A stretch of DNA of 64,000 bases from RUG100 sp963542695 (GTDB taxonomy: Bacteria; Bacillota; Clostridia; Peptostreptococcales; Anaerovoracaceae), in the NCBI GenBank assembly GCA_963542695.1, contig CAUTYX010000006.1, positions 35,280-99,279 of the forward strand, in the 5' to 3' direction. The translations under genes and the position numbers were made by a program. The notes below the pieces were generated by a model that was given only the letters and a program-made list of their open reading frames with translations, was not told the DNA's origin and searched no databases. Positions 39,947 through 49,298 of this stretch are shown one piece after another. Position 1 is the first letter of the stretch. Each line of letters begins with the position of its first letter.

Positions 39947-41922
39947 GGGATATATATAGAAAATATTTACATAACTACATTGGCCTCAGCATAGTTGCGG
40001 CTATTATCATTACCTTGGTTATAGAAACAGCGGCACGGCAAACGGTATACGGCGGAGTGGTGTTTATGGTGCAGCACCCGCTGGTATTTTTGTTTAATGC
40101 CACTATTGTATTCATGTGTTTGTCCATTGGACTGTTGTTCCGTCATAGAGTCTTTGTATCAGGATGTGTGGCAGTAACGTGGTTGGCACTGGGAATCGTA
40201 AACGGTATTATTTTATCCAACAGAATGACGCCTTTTACCACCGGAGATCTGGCAGAACTGCGGGATGGATTGACGCTGGTGGGAAATTATATGTCAAAGG
40301 GTCAAGTGGCTTTAATTATTATTGCCATTGTGGTTATTGTAGCCCTTATTATCATTTCTTTTCACAAAGCACCGGTGCTTCCTGAAAAGATACACTACAA
40401 ACGTGCCATTCCCAGTGTGATTGCAATTATTGCAGTATGTATGGGTATTTGGTTTGGTGGCGTTAAGACCGGACTTGTGGATTCCTACTTCCCTAACTTG
40501 GCTTATGGATACCGAGATAACGGGTTCTCCTATTGTTTTCTGTCTACCTGGATGGACAAGGGCGTAAAGAAACCTTTTACGTATTCCGATAAAGAAATTC
40601 GTAATATTTTTACGGGGAGTGAATTGAAAGATACAGTGGGAAACCGTCATACTGACGGCAAGGAAAAGCATCCGAACATTATTTTTCTCCAGCTGGAGTC
40701 CTTTATTGATCCGGGTATCTGCGGCAACATAAAGCTGGATAAAGATGCCATTCCAAACTACAGAAAGCTTTCCAAAGAGTTTTCCAGCGGACGGATACAG
40801 GTTCCGGCTATGGGGGCAGGAACCGCCAACACAGAGTTTGAGAACATAACCGGCATGAGTGTTAAGTTCTTTGGCCCGGGAGAATATCCCTACAAGACTG
40901 TCTTGAAGAAAGAGAACGTGGAAAGCATCCCCTATGACTTGAAAAACATTGGGTATTCTACTCATGCCATTCACAACCATCGTGCTGCATTTTATGGAAG
41001 AAACGACGTCTTTGGAAATTTGGGATTTCAGACCTTTACTTCCCTGGAATACATGAGTGATGTTAGCAAGACACCGAAGAATTGGGCTAGAGATAATGTG
41101 CTGACATCGCAGATTTTAGATGCTATGCAATCAACTAAATCTGCCGACTATATTTATACGATTTCGGTGCAGGGTCATGGAAAATATCCGACAGAGGAAA
41201 TCATCAACAATCCGGCCGTTCGAGTTACCAAGGCGCCGACAGAGGAATTACGTTGCCAGTGGGAATACTTTGTCAACCAGATTCATGAAATGGACATGTT
41301 CGTCAAGGATTTGACCGATACCTTAAAGAAATTTGATGAAGACGTAGTGTTGGTAATGTATGGGGACCACCTGCCGGCCATGGATAATTTGACAGAAGGG
41401 AACTTGACCGGAGGACGAAACATCTACCAGACAGACTATATTATCTGGGACAATTTCGGCATGAAGAAAAAAGATGAAAATCTATATGCTTATCAGATGG
41501 GCGCCGAAGTCCTGGATCGACTGGGTATTCACAACGGTACGCTGGTCACCTATCAACAAAAGCATCGCCACGACAAGAAATATCGCAACAATCTGAAGGC
41601 GCTGCAATACGATATGCTCTACGGGAAAAAGTATATCTACCTGGACTCTCATACCAATCCTTTCAAGCCGGTTCATTTAAAAATGGGCGTAAAGAAAATT
41701 CGTATTGATAAGGTAGTAAAAATCGGCAGCAAATACTACATCAAAGGGCAGAATTTTACAGAATACAGCAAGGTAACGCTAGATGGCGACTTGTTGAAAA
41801 CAGAATATCTGGGGCCTACTTTGCTGGGGTTGAAAGAAAAGGTTGACCCCGGTGATGTAAAGAAAATGAAAATAAGCCAGGTGGACAAGAATAATTCGGA
41901 AATTCTCAGTACATCGGAATAG
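39934..41922 (+). CDS. LtaS/MdoB-like phosphoglycerol transferase with C-terminal extension
   Basis: This 662-residue membrane-anchored sulfatase-fold protein has five helices in the first 190 residues, then an extracytoplasmic catalytic domain with IIFLQLESF (metal Glu), the nucleophile Thr in GAGTANTEFENI, HNHRAAFYGR, and VMYGDHLPAM. The fold fits lipoteichoic acid synthase or related glycerophosphate transferases. After the domain, residues about 580-662 form a small beta-rich segment (KKIRIDKVVKIGSKYYIKG) resembling an IPT/TIG-type module. ATG 39934 overlaps rsmA. The exact polymer made is not known. Confidence 0.85.
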   Translation: MSKVRDIYRKYLHNYIGLSIVAAIIITLVIETAARQTVYGGVVFMVQHPLVFLFNATIVFMCLSIGLLFRHRVFVSGCVAVTWLALGIVNGIILSNRMTPFTTGDLAELRDGLTLVGNYMSKGQVALIIIAIVVIVALIIISFHKAPVLPEKIHYKRAIPSVIAIIAVCMGIWFGGVKTGLVDSYFPNLAYGYRDNGFSYCFLSTWMDKGVKKPFTYSDKEIRNIFTGSELKDTVGNRHTDGKEKHPNIIFLQLESFIDPGICGNIKLDKDAIPNYRKLSKEFSSGRIQVPAMGAGTANTEFENITGMSVKFFGPGEYPYKTVLKKENVESIPYDLKNIGYSTHAIHNHRAAFYGRNDVFGNLGFQTFTSLEYMSDVSKTPKNWARDNVLTSQILDAMQSTKSADYIYTISVQGHGKYPTEEIINNPAVRVTKAPTEELRCQWEYFVNQIHEMDMFVKDLTDTLKKFDEDVVLVMYGDHLPAMDNLTEGNLTGGRNIYQTDYIIWDNFGMKKKDENLYAYQMGAEVLDRLGIHNGTLVTYQQKHRHDKKYRNNLKALQYDMLYGKKYIYLDSHTNPFKPVHLKMGVKKIRIDKVVKIGSKYYIKGQNFTEYSKVTLDGDLLKTEYLGPTLLGLKEKVDPGDVKKMKISQVDKNNSEILSTSE

Positions 41923-41962
41923 TGTGCAAGATAATGTATAGGAAAGGGAAACAGGAAGCGCT

Positions 41963-42547
41963 GTGAAAATCATTGAGACAAAGCGGTTGCTTTTAAAAGA
42001 ATGGCAACGAAGAGATGCGGCTAGGCTCTACGAGTATGCCAAGAACCCTGCCGTTGGATGGGATGCCGGCTGGCAGCCTCATGAAAGTCCTGCTATGTCT
42101 CGCCGTATTATCACTAAGGTATTCATTCCCAGAGGCACCCGGAAAATCGTTCGAAAAAAAGATGGTCTTGCCATTGGCAGCATCGGCCTTTTGCCTGATG
42201 ACAGGCGCCCCGGCATCAACAGTCGAGAGTTGGGATACTCTTTGGCACAAGATTGTTGGGGAAACGGCTATATGACCGAAGCGGCTTTTGCTATGTTGGA
42301 GTATGGTTTTCGCGTTGCCAAGGCGGATATTATTTCCATTACCACCGGTACTGAAAATCTTCGCTGCCAGCACGTTATTGATAAACTGCACTTCGTCAAA
42401 GAGGGGCTCCAGCGAAAAGCGTATTTAATGTACGATGGGAGTTTTAGAGATTTGTTATGTTACTCCTTAACCAAAGAGGAATGGGAGTCCCACCGGTGGA
42501 GGCAGGAAACCGGTGGCTATATCAAAGAGTATAGAGCCATTTGGTAG
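41963..42547 (+). CDS. GNAT-family N-acetyltransferase (RimJ/RimL-like)
   Basis: The 194 residues have the N-terminal TKRLLLKEWQRRDAARLYEY typical of RimJ-type GNATs, and the central acetyl-CoA segment GYSLAQDCWGNGYMTEAAFAM, followed by AENLRCQHVIDK-type sequence (TENLRCQHVIDKLHF). GTG 41963 is preceded by AGGAAGC. The substrate may be a protein N-terminus or a small molecule and cannot be predicted. It is convergent with the shikimate operon with only one base between stops. Confidence 0.82.
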   Translation: MKIIETKRLLLKEWQRRDAARLYEYAKNPAVGWDAGWQPHESPAMSRRIITKVFIPRGTRKIVRKKDGLAIGSIGLLPDDRRPGINSRELGYSLAQDCWGNGYMTEAAFAMLEYGFRVAKADIISITTGTENLRCQHVIDKLHFVKEGLQRKAYLMYDGSFRDLLCYSLTKEEWESHRWRQETGGYIKEYRAIW

Positions 42548-42548
42548 T

Positions 42549-44066
42549 CTATGTCAGGCGCTGAAGAATCAATTTAAAAGCACGAGAAAAATGGGCATCG
42601 TTTTTTACGGAGAAATCGCTGCAAACCGTATAAAGAGGATGTCTTTTTTTATATAATTCCTGTAAATCAGAGGAAAGAGGTCGATTGTAGGTAGACAGTT
42701 TGTCTACAGAGCGACGAATATAGACCACCGGTCCGTTTTGCCGCAGAGCATCTCTGTTTTCTTCTCGTAATATGGCACCGCCACCAACGGCGATGACTTG
42801 GCCATGGCGTTTCCCTATTTTTTTTATAACAGTACTTTCCAAATCCCGGAAAGCCTTTTCTCCTTTTTGTGTGATGATCTCTGAAGGAGTCATGGCAGCT
42901 TTTCTTTCAATAAGAGCATCGGTGTCAACGAACTTCATGTGAAGAGACTTTGCCAAACGACGACCAATGGTGCTTTTTCCACAGCCGGGCATACCAATTA
43001 AGGTAATGTTTCGTGTTTTTTTCTCTACTGCATTTAAAATTGTTTCGTTGTCCAGCATCAGATGACTGTTGCCAAGAAATAACTTGGCCGAAGCAGTCGC
43101 CTGGGCTATCAGCATAGGCAAACCGCCGGAGAAAGAAATCCCTTGTTTTTCTGCTTGTAACAGCAATGCGGTTTTACCGGGATTGTAGACCAAGTCCAAA
43201 ACCCCTTCCAATTTTGGGAATTTTGCAAGGGAAACGTTGCATTGGCCGTTGTGGGGGAAAGTTCCGACCGGCGTAGCGTTGATGTAAATTTCAATATCTT
43301 GCGGAATTTTGTCGTAGGTGATAGGACCCTTTCGGCTCACTGTTAAGATTTCGTCTGCTCCTAAATGTGCGGCCGCTCTTTGGACTGTTAGACTGGCGCC
43401 TCCGGTGCCGGCAACCAATACTTTCTTGCCGGAGAAAGAAATCCCTGACTTTTGCACCATCCAAAGAAATCCTATGTAATCAGTGTTGGCGCCATGGAGC
43501 CGGTTATCCTTAAAATAAAGGGTGTTAACAGAACCAATGGCGGCGGCACTCTTGTCCAGTACGTCTACGAAGGGGATGACTGACTTTTTGTAAGGAATTG
43601 TTACATTAAGTCCCTTAAAACAACGAGACTCCAGTAAAATCTTTAGCTCCTTGGGCGTCATTTCACAAAGGTGATAATCGTACAGGGCCATCATCTGATG
43701 AATCTCCTTGGAAAAGCTATACGGCAACGATTTCCCCACCAGACCGTAATCTATGGGTTCACGGCCGGTGATTTGCCGGTATTGTAAGCGACGGCTGGCA
43801 GTCATAAGACGTTCAAAAAAAGCCTTTCCCTCATGGGGCAGATGCGTCAGCTGATTCTTTTCATTCTGCTGCAGTTGATTGGCAACGTTTGCGATAATGG
43901 CATCTTCTCGTTCCTTGTTATAGATGGGAGCGTTGCTCTCCGTTTTGTATTCTGCCATGTCCTTTGCCAGCGTCATTCTTTTTTGAAAAAGCTGCAATAA
44001 CTGATTATCAACTGCATCAATAGCTTCTCGAATTTGATCCGGATTGATGTTACTCTTTTTTGCCAT
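42549..44066 (-). CDS. Trifunctional chorismate mutase / shikimate dehydrogenase / shikimate kinase
   Basis: Three shikimate-pathway enzymes are fused in 505 residues. Residues 8-95 are an AroQ-type chorismate mutase (QIREAIDAVDNQLLQLFQKR, YNKERE). Residues 105-345 are shikimate dehydrogenase, with NVTIPYK (catalytic Lys160), GANTDYIGF (Asp196) and the NADP loop AGTGGAS. Residues 352-505 are shikimate kinase, with P-loop GMPGCGKST, FVDTD, VGGGAIL and NRPLSSDLQELYKKRHPLY. All key residues are present. The start overlaps the aroC stop by one base. The protein would run two non-consecutive steps plus the later mutase step. Confidence 0.9.
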   Translation of the reverse strand: MAKKSNINPDQIREAIDAVDNQLLQLFQKRMTLAKDMAEYKTESNAPIYNKEREDAIIANVANQLQQNEKNQLTHLPHEGKAFFERLMTASRRLQYRQITGREPIDYGLVGKSLPYSFSKEIHQMMALYDYHLCEMTPKELKILLESRCFKGLNVTIPYKKSVIPFVDVLDKSAAAIGSVNTLYFKDNRLHGANTDYIGFLWMVQKSGISFSGKKVLVAGTGGASLTVQRAAAHLGADEILTVSRKGPITYDKIPQDIEIYINATPVGTFPHNGQCNVSLAKFPKLEGVLDLVYNPGKTALLLQAEKQGISFSGGLPMLIAQATASAKLFLGNSHLMLDNETILNAVEKKTRNITLIGMPGCGKSTIGRRLAKSLHMKFVDTDALIERKAAMTPSEIITQKGEKAFRDLESTVIKKIGKRHGQVIAVGGGAILREENRDALRQNGPVVYIRRSVDKLSTYNRPLSSDLQELYKKRHPLYTVCSDFSVKNDAHFSRAFKLILQRLT

Positions 44067-45127
44067 TACAATTCTCCTTGATTTTCCATCAGTAAATCCA
44101 GCAATCCGATAGCCATGGCTGCCTCACATACGGGAACGGCTCGCAGTGCGACACAGGGGTCGTGGCGTCCGCTAAGGGTAATGGTTGCCGGTGTTCCGGT
44201 TTCTATATTTACCGAATGCTGCTCCCTGCCAATGGAAGGCGTGGGTTTAAAGCCGATACGGCAAATTATCGGCATCCCGCTGGTAATCCCACCTAATAGA
44301 CCACCATGGTTGTTGGTGACGGTGACGATGTTTCTGGAAGCATCTATCATGAAAGGATCATTGTTTTGGGAACCTTTCATAGTACAGGAACCAAAGCCGG
44401 CACCGAACTCCACGCCTTTGACAGCGGGAATCCCAAAAAAGATAGGGGAAAGAACGCTTTCTACACCTTGGTACATAGGACCTCCCAGTCCGGTAGGGAC
44501 ATGGATCGCGGCCACCTCCACAATGCCACCGACAGAGTCTTTTGATGAGATAGCTTCCTGTATGGTGTTTTTCATGGCATCGGCGGACTGCTTTGCAATG
44601 GCCGGGAAAGGATCTTCCGCAATTTCCGGAAAGGCGGTCATGGTGGGGGAAAACGAGGTATCCTTTACTGCTCCTACTTGGTATAAATGTGCTTTGACGA
44701 TAACGCCTTTCTTCTCCAGCAGCTGCAAAGCGATGCCGCCGGCAATACAAAGAGGTGCCGTCATACGACCGGAAAAGGGTCCGCCACCGGCCATGGGGAA
44801 ATCCATGCCGTATTTTTTATAGGCTGTAAAATCTGCGTGACCCGGTCGAGGAATTGTCTCGGTAACATGGTATGGCCGGGAATGATAATCCTCGTTGTAA
44901 ATACAATAGCGCAGAGGGCGAGTGGATAAAAGGTGTAAGATATCCGGTTCTTTTCGCCGTGTAGTATAGGGGGAGTTTCCCGGTGCACGTCTATTTAGAA
45001 AGCGCTGCAATTTGTCATGATCAATGGAAATGTCTTTGGGCAAGCCTTCTATGGTAACGCCGACAGATTCCCGGTGGGAACCGCCGTCGATGGAGACGAT
45101 GATGTTTTTTCCAAAGCTGGATTTCAT
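44066..45127 (-). CDS. aroC: Chorismate synthase
   Basis: This enzyme converts EPSP to chorismate using reduced FMN. The 353 residues contain the family signatures RPGHADFTAYKKYGM, MAGGGPFSGRMTAPLCIAG, GVEFGAGFGS and the C-terminal RHDPCVALRAVPVCEAAMA. ATG 45127 lies 33 bases after aroA. The stop overlaps the trifunctional gene, so the pathway order EPSPS-AroC-mutase is coupled. Confidence 0.96.
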   Translation of the reverse strand: MKSSFGKNIIVSIDGGSHRESVGVTIEGLPKDISIDHDKLQRFLNRRAPGNSPYTTRRKEPDILHLLSTRPLRYCIYNEDYHSRPYHVTETIPRPGHADFTAYKKYGMDFPMAGGGPFSGRMTAPLCIAGGIALQLLEKKGVIVKAHLYQVGAVKDTSFSPTMTAFPEIAEDPFPAIAKQSADAMKNTIQEAISSKDSVGGIVEVAAIHVPTGLGGPMYQGVESVLSPIFFGIPAVKGVEFGAGFGSCTMKGSQNNDPFMIDASRNIVTVTNNHGGLLGGITSGMPIICRIGFKPTPSIGREQHSVNIETGTPATITLSGRHDPCVALRAVPVCEAAMAIGLLDLLMENQGEL

Positions 45128-45160
45128 ACATACTGCCTTTCGTTAATAAGGGTCTAAATG

Positions 45161-46438
45161 TTACTGTATAACAATTTGTCCCCCTAGTTTTTTGTAGTGG
45201 TGGAAGAATAGGGGGTAGGATTTGGAAATGGCACGGGCACCGGTAATCGTAACCGGATTTTTGCATCCAATGGCAGCTATGGCCATAGACATGATGATTC
45301 GATGGTCACGGGCACCATCTACGATACCGCCATCTAGTTGCTCCTTTCCTACAATTACAAGACCATCGTTTATTTCTGTTACGGTGGCTCCTAGAGCGGT
45401 GAGGCCTTTTGCCGTTTCATGGAGACGATCACTTTCTTTAAACCGCAATCGGTCGGCATGGATAATTTCACGTTTTCCCGGTGTCAGTGCCAACAACACG
45501 GCTATAATAGGGACTAAATCCGGTATATTAGAAGCATCGATGGTTTTCGTGGTGGAAACACGTTTAATAATATCTACAATGGCCTTGTCACCTTGTAACG
45601 AAGAAGCATCTGATTTCACAGAATTTATAGTGGGTTTCTCCTTGGCAAGTCGGCTTTTTCTTTCTAGGATGATGTGGCATCCCAGTCGGTTTGCCACATG
45701 CCAAAAGGCGGCGGCCGACCAATCGGATTCCGGTTGCAACAACCCTGCCGTAGAGGGGAGTTGATAGTGTTGGTTTCCTGCCACATGGTATGTTATAAGT
45801 TCTGTGCCGGCAGCGCTCTTGTGGGTACTTTTGGTGATGGCAATTCCAAAGTCACTAAGAACCTGTATGGTTAAATCAACGTAACTGCTGGACTCCAAAG
45901 CCGTCGTTAGGTGGATGTGACCGCCGGAAGCTGTTAGAGGCAGTGCAAAGAGCAGCCCTGTAATGAACTGCGAGCTAATGTTCCCCGGTAAGAAAAATTC
46001 ACCTCCTTGCAGTTTTCCTTGGAGTTTGCAAATTAAGAACGATGTCGAATCGTTGGAAATTTTGCAGCCATGGTTTTTCATTTGTTGCAACAGCGGAGAA
46101 AGAGGTCGCTTTGGCAGACGTCCTTGACCATAAAAGCTGGATGAAGAGTGAAGAACGGCTGCTACCGGTAATAAAAATCGCAAAGTAGAGCCACTTTCCT
46201 TGCAATAAATTTTCGGTTCCTCCGTTGACTGTAATTGTTCCAAGGCCTCTATAGTAGCCACAATGTCATCTCCCGGCCGGTTCACTATGGGCAAATCGTT
46301 TTCGATACCAATGGCTTCTTTCCCGGATGCTAAAGAGCCGGCTAAATAAGAGGCAATTAGCAGGCGATGACAGTGAGATTTGCTGGCAGGAAGGGTTACG
46401 TGACCGGCCAGTTTTACCGGGGTAATCTGTACATCCAT
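45161..46438 (-). CDS. aroA: 3-phosphoshikimate 1-carboxyvinyltransferase (EPSP synthase)
   Basis: This enzyme joins phosphoenolpyruvate and shikimate-3-phosphate. The 425 residues are full length. Visible segments are LPASKSHCHRLLIASYLAG, GSTLRFLLPVAA, GQGRLPKRPLSPL, ASNIPDLVPIIAVL (catalytic Asp region) and RLRFKESDRL. The start at 46438 lies 10 bases after aroB. Confidence 0.95.
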   Translation of the reverse strand: MDVQITPVKLAGHVTLPASKSHCHRLLIASYLAGSLASGKEAIGIENDLPIVNRPGDDIVATIEALEQLQSTEEPKIYCKESGSTLRFLLPVAAVLHSSSSFYGQGRLPKRPLSPLLQQMKNHGCKISNDSTSFLICKLQGKLQGGEFFLPGNISSQFITGLLFALPLTASGGHIHLTTALESSSYVDLTIQVLSDFGIAITKSTHKSAAGTELITYHVAGNQHYQLPSTAGLLQPESDWSAAAFWHVANRLGCHIILERKSRLAKEKPTINSVKSDASSLQGDKAIVDIIKRVSTTKTIDASNIPDLVPIIAVLLALTPGKREIIHADRLRFKESDRLHETAKGLTALGATVTEINDGLVIVGKEQLDGGIVDGARDHRIIMSMAIAAIGCKNPVTITGARAISKSYPLFFHHYKKLGGQIVIQ

Positions 46439-46448
46439 GGAGAAAATT

Positions 46449-47525
46449 CTACTTGTTTTGTGGCGTTACGCCGGCTTTAAAGAAGTCGTGAAGCACAGAA
46501 AGGGGTACATCCATTAAGGCACATTCTCCGATTTTTAATGGAATTACAAGGCTGATATTGTCGCCTTTTCTCTTTTTATCATGGAGGGCTGCTTGGGTTA
46601 ATTGCTCTGCTGTAAAGTCGCAGTCTTTGGTAAATCCGTATTTATCCAGTACGTTTCCAATGGCAAGGGAGCAATCGTAACGAGACCAACCGAGAGCGTG
46701 AGCGGCCTTGGCGCTGATCATCATCCCCATGGCTACAGCAGCACCGTGGGAAATGGTGTAATTGCTGCATTTTTCAATGGCATGACCGCCGGTGTGACCA
46801 AAGTTCAGCAATTGGCGAACACCGGTATCTTTTTCGTCCTGTTCCACCAAATCTTTTTTTATACGCATAGCCTGGTGGGCGCAGTGGGTAACGAATTTGG
46901 TAAAATCCTGTTCTTCTCCCCGAGCAACGTAGGTAAATAAATCGTTGCCGGAAATGGCACCACATTTGATGACTTCGGCTAATCCATCTAAAAATACAGA
47001 TTCGGATAAGGTTCCGGCAGTTTGGGGATCGTATAGTACCAAAGAGGGTTGCCAAAAAGCACCGGCCAGGTTTTTCCCGGCATCCAAATTGACACCGGTT
47101 TTTCCGCCTATACTTCCATCTACTGCCGCCAGCAATGTCGTAGGAATTTGAATATAGGGAATTCCCCGTAGGTAACAAGCAGCAGTAAACCCTGCAATAT
47201 CTCCAATGGCACCGCCACCTAAAGCCACCAATATGTCTTTCCTTGTAAATTCTTCTTGTGCCAGGTAATCCAGCAGATTCCGGAAGGTATTTAGGGATTT
47301 GGAAGCTTCCCCTTCCGGAACCACGGCCTTTCGAACATCATAGCCGGCTTGGGAAAAAGAGGCCGCAATCATCGGCATGTACTGATCGTGGACGGTTTTG
47401 TCACTGATGATGCACACCTTGCAGGTACCGGTAACTTTTCGGCTGATAATCCCGCTGTTTTGTAGTAATCCTTCTTCCACAACCACATCGTATGGCCGGG
47501 AAGTTCTAATGGTAATGGTACTCAT
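46449..47525 (-). CDS. aroB: 3-dehydroquinate synthase
   Basis: This NAD- and metal-dependent enzyme converts DAHP to 3-dehydroquinate. The 358 residues show ALGGGAIGDIAGFTAA, KTGVNLDAGKNLAGAFWQP, EVIKCGAISG (metal Glu) and LNFGHTGGHAIEK with SHGAAVAMGM (metal His). ATG 47525 is preceded by AGGAG at 7 bases; the frame is open 9 codons further without a site. It is the first gene of aroB-aroA-aroC-fusion. DAHP synthase and 3-dehydroquinate dehydratase are not in this window. Confidence 0.95.
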   Translation of the reverse strand: MSTITIRTSRPYDVVVEEGLLQNSGIISRKVTGTCKVCIISDKTVHDQYMPMIAASFSQAGYDVRKAVVPEGEASKSLNTFRNLLDYLAQEEFTRKDILVALGGGAIGDIAGFTAACYLRGIPYIQIPTTLLAAVDGSIGGKTGVNLDAGKNLAGAFWQPSLVLYDPQTAGTLSESVFLDGLAEVIKCGAISGNDLFTYVARGEEQDFTKFVTHCAHQAMRIKKDLVEQDEKDTGVRQLLNFGHTGGHAIEKCSNYTISHGAAVAMGMMISAKAAHALGWSRYDCSLAIGNVLDKYGFTKDCDFTAEQLTQAALHDKKRKGDNISLVIPLKIGECALMDVPLSVLHDFFKAGVTPQNK

Positions 47526-47824
47526 AACTGAACTCCTTGCTAGCTGAGGCATGTTCTAGTGTTATATATAGGCTTATTATAATATTTTTTTAGAGTATGT
47601 GGTTGGAATATTTTTGGAAAGGGGAGACATCCTGCAATAAATTTGAAAAAGACGACAGAAGTAAAACTTCCTACTATAATATAGGGCTATTTATTGTGTA
47701 TTGAAAAACTTCACATACTAAGTATTGTAGGTGGATGTTGTATAGGTTAGCTTCCTATGATACTATAATGAAATAAAGCGAAAGATAAAAGTCGTCAAAT
47801 ACGAGAAAATGGAGGGATTGGAAC
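47526..47824. promoter_or_regulatory. Divergent control region between aroB and glyA
   Basis: This AT-rich spacer holds TATAAT-type hexamers in both directions: one on the minus strand at 47576-47581 towards aroB, and two on the plus strand at 47675-47680 and 47764-47769 towards glyA. None has a convincing -35 at 16-18 bases. GGAGG lies at 47812-47816, before the glyA ATG. No small gene or riboswitch was recognised. Confidence 0.45.
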
Positions 47825-49063
47825 ATGTTTGACTTGAAAGAGGTTACCGTTCAGGATGTGGATGTGGCACAGGCTATTGAAGATGAACTGAAACGACAGA
47901 AGGAACACATTGAGCTCATTGCTTCGGAAAATATTGTCAGCAAAGGGGTTATGGCTGCTATGGGCAGTGTGTTGACCAACAAATATGCAGAAGGATACCC
48001 CGGCCATCGTTACTACGGAGGATGTGAATACGTTGACGTAGTAGAAGAATTGGCAAGAGAACGCGCCAAAGAGCTTTTTGGGTGTGAATACGTAAATGTG
48101 CAGTCTCACTCCGGTGCCCAGGCAAACATGGTTGCTTTCTTTGCTGTTTTGGAACCGGGAGATACTATTATAGGAATGGGTCTTGACAGTGGCGGTCACC
48201 TGTCTCACGGTCACCCGATCAACATGAGCGGTCGCTATTTTAAGGTGGTTCCTTACGAAGTGAACGATGCCGGATATATTGACTACGACCAGGTTGAAAA
48301 GCTGGCCATGGAATCCAAACCGAAACTGATTGTTTGTGGTGCTTCTGCATACTCCAGAGCCATTGATTTTAAAAGATTCCGTGAAATCGCTGACAAATGT
48401 GGTGCTGTGCTGATGGCGGATATTGCGCATATTGCCGGTTTAGTGGCAGCAGGTTTACACCAGAGCCCCATTCCTTATGCCGACATTACCACCAGCACCA
48501 CCCACAAAACCCTCCGTGGCCCTCGTGGCGGTATTATTATGGCCTCAAAGGAAGTTGCCGACAAATATAAGTTGAATCGTTCTGTATTTCCGGGTATCCA
48601 AGGAGGTCCCTTGATGCACGTTATCGCTGCCAAGGCCGTGTGCTTTAAGGAAGACTTACAACCGGAATACAAAGCTTACATGGAGCAGGTTGTAAAAAAT
48701 GCCGATACCTTGGCCAAAGCGTTAAGGGAAAGAGGTTTTGATATTATCTCCGGTGGAACAGACAACCATCTGATGCTGGTTGATCTTCGTCCGAAGGGTA
48801 TTACCGGAAAGGAAGCGGAAAATCTGTTGTGGGAAGCACATATTACTTGCAATAAAAATGCCATTCCTCAAGATCCGGAAAAACCGACCATTACCAGTGG
48901 TATTCGCATCGGTACGCCGGCCATTACCACTAGAGGAATGGTGGAAGAAGATATGGTGGAAATTGCCGATATTATGAATCTGGTTCTGGAAAATCCTGAT
49001 GGTGACAAGGAAGAAGCCAAGAGAAGAGTCAAAGTGCTGACAGATAAATATCCAATTTATTAG
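47825..49063 (+). CDS. glyA: Serine hydroxymethyltransferase
   Basis: This PLP enzyme interconverts serine and glycine with tetrahydrofolate. The 412 residues are standard. Conserved segments are LIASENIVSKGVMAAMGS, NKYAEGYPGHRYYGG, VQSHSGAQANM, MADIAHIAGL and the PLP lysine in TTSTTHKTLRGPRGG. ATG 47825 follows GGAGG. It is monocistronic, with a terminator at 49153. Confidence 0.97.
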   Translation: MFDLKEVTVQDVDVAQAIEDELKRQKEHIELIASENIVSKGVMAAMGSVLTNKYAEGYPGHRYYGGCEYVDVVEELARERAKELFGCEYVNVQSHSGAQANMVAFFAVLEPGDTIIGMGLDSGGHLSHGHPINMSGRYFKVVPYEVNDAGYIDYDQVEKLAMESKPKLIVCGASAYSRAIDFKRFREIADKCGAVLMADIAHIAGLVAAGLHQSPIPYADITTSTTHKTLRGPRGGIIMASKEVADKYKLNRSVFPGIQGGPLMHVIAAKAVCFKEDLQPEYKAYMEQVVKNADTLAKALRERGFDIISGGTDNHLMLVDLRPKGITGKEAENLLWEAHITCNKNAIPQDPEKPTITSGIRIGTPAITTRGMVEEDMVEIADIMNLVLENPDGDKEEAKRRVKVLTDKYPIY

Positions 49064-49152
49064 AGTCTTTCATGAGTTTTTCGTGGCTTTGGAGAGGTTT
49101 GCTACGATTCTTTTCCGGAGTTTTCCTGAATGAAACGAAAAAGTACTGATTT

Positions 49153-49180
49153 GCTGCCTGTTTTCACAGGCAGCATTATT
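49153..49180 (+). terminator. Terminator after glyA
   Basis: A perfect 8-bp GC-rich stem GCTGCCTG/CAGGCAGC (49153-49160 and 49167-49174) with a 6-base loop is followed by ATTATTT. Confidence 0.7.
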
Positions 49181-49191
49181 TATATGTGGTT

Positions 49192-49219
49192 TGTGAAGAT
49201 TATGTGAAGTCGTGTGAAG
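49192..49219 (+). promoter_or_regulatory. Three direct TGTGAAG repeats at helical-turn spacing
   Basis: TGTGAAG occurs at 49192-49198, 49203-49209 and 49213-49219, with periods of 11 and 10 bases. The last ends 5 bases before the -35 of the next gene. This geometry is typical of binding sites for OmpR/PhoB-family regulators. A partial fourth copy (TGTGA) lies in the spacer. Confidence 0.55.
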
Positions 49220-49224
49220 TTACG

Positions 49225-49254
49225 TTGACGGAAATGTGACTCCGATAATACTAT
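49225..49254 (+). promoter_or_regulatory. Promoter of the NlpC/P60 gene
   Basis: TTGACG (49225-49230), 18 bases, TACTAT (49249-49254). The weak -10 fits an activator-dependent promoter given the direct repeats upstream. Confidence 0.45.
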
Positions 49255-49298
49255 TTATGCATAGTGATTTTTAATGTTGTTATTGGAGTAGGTTTTTT

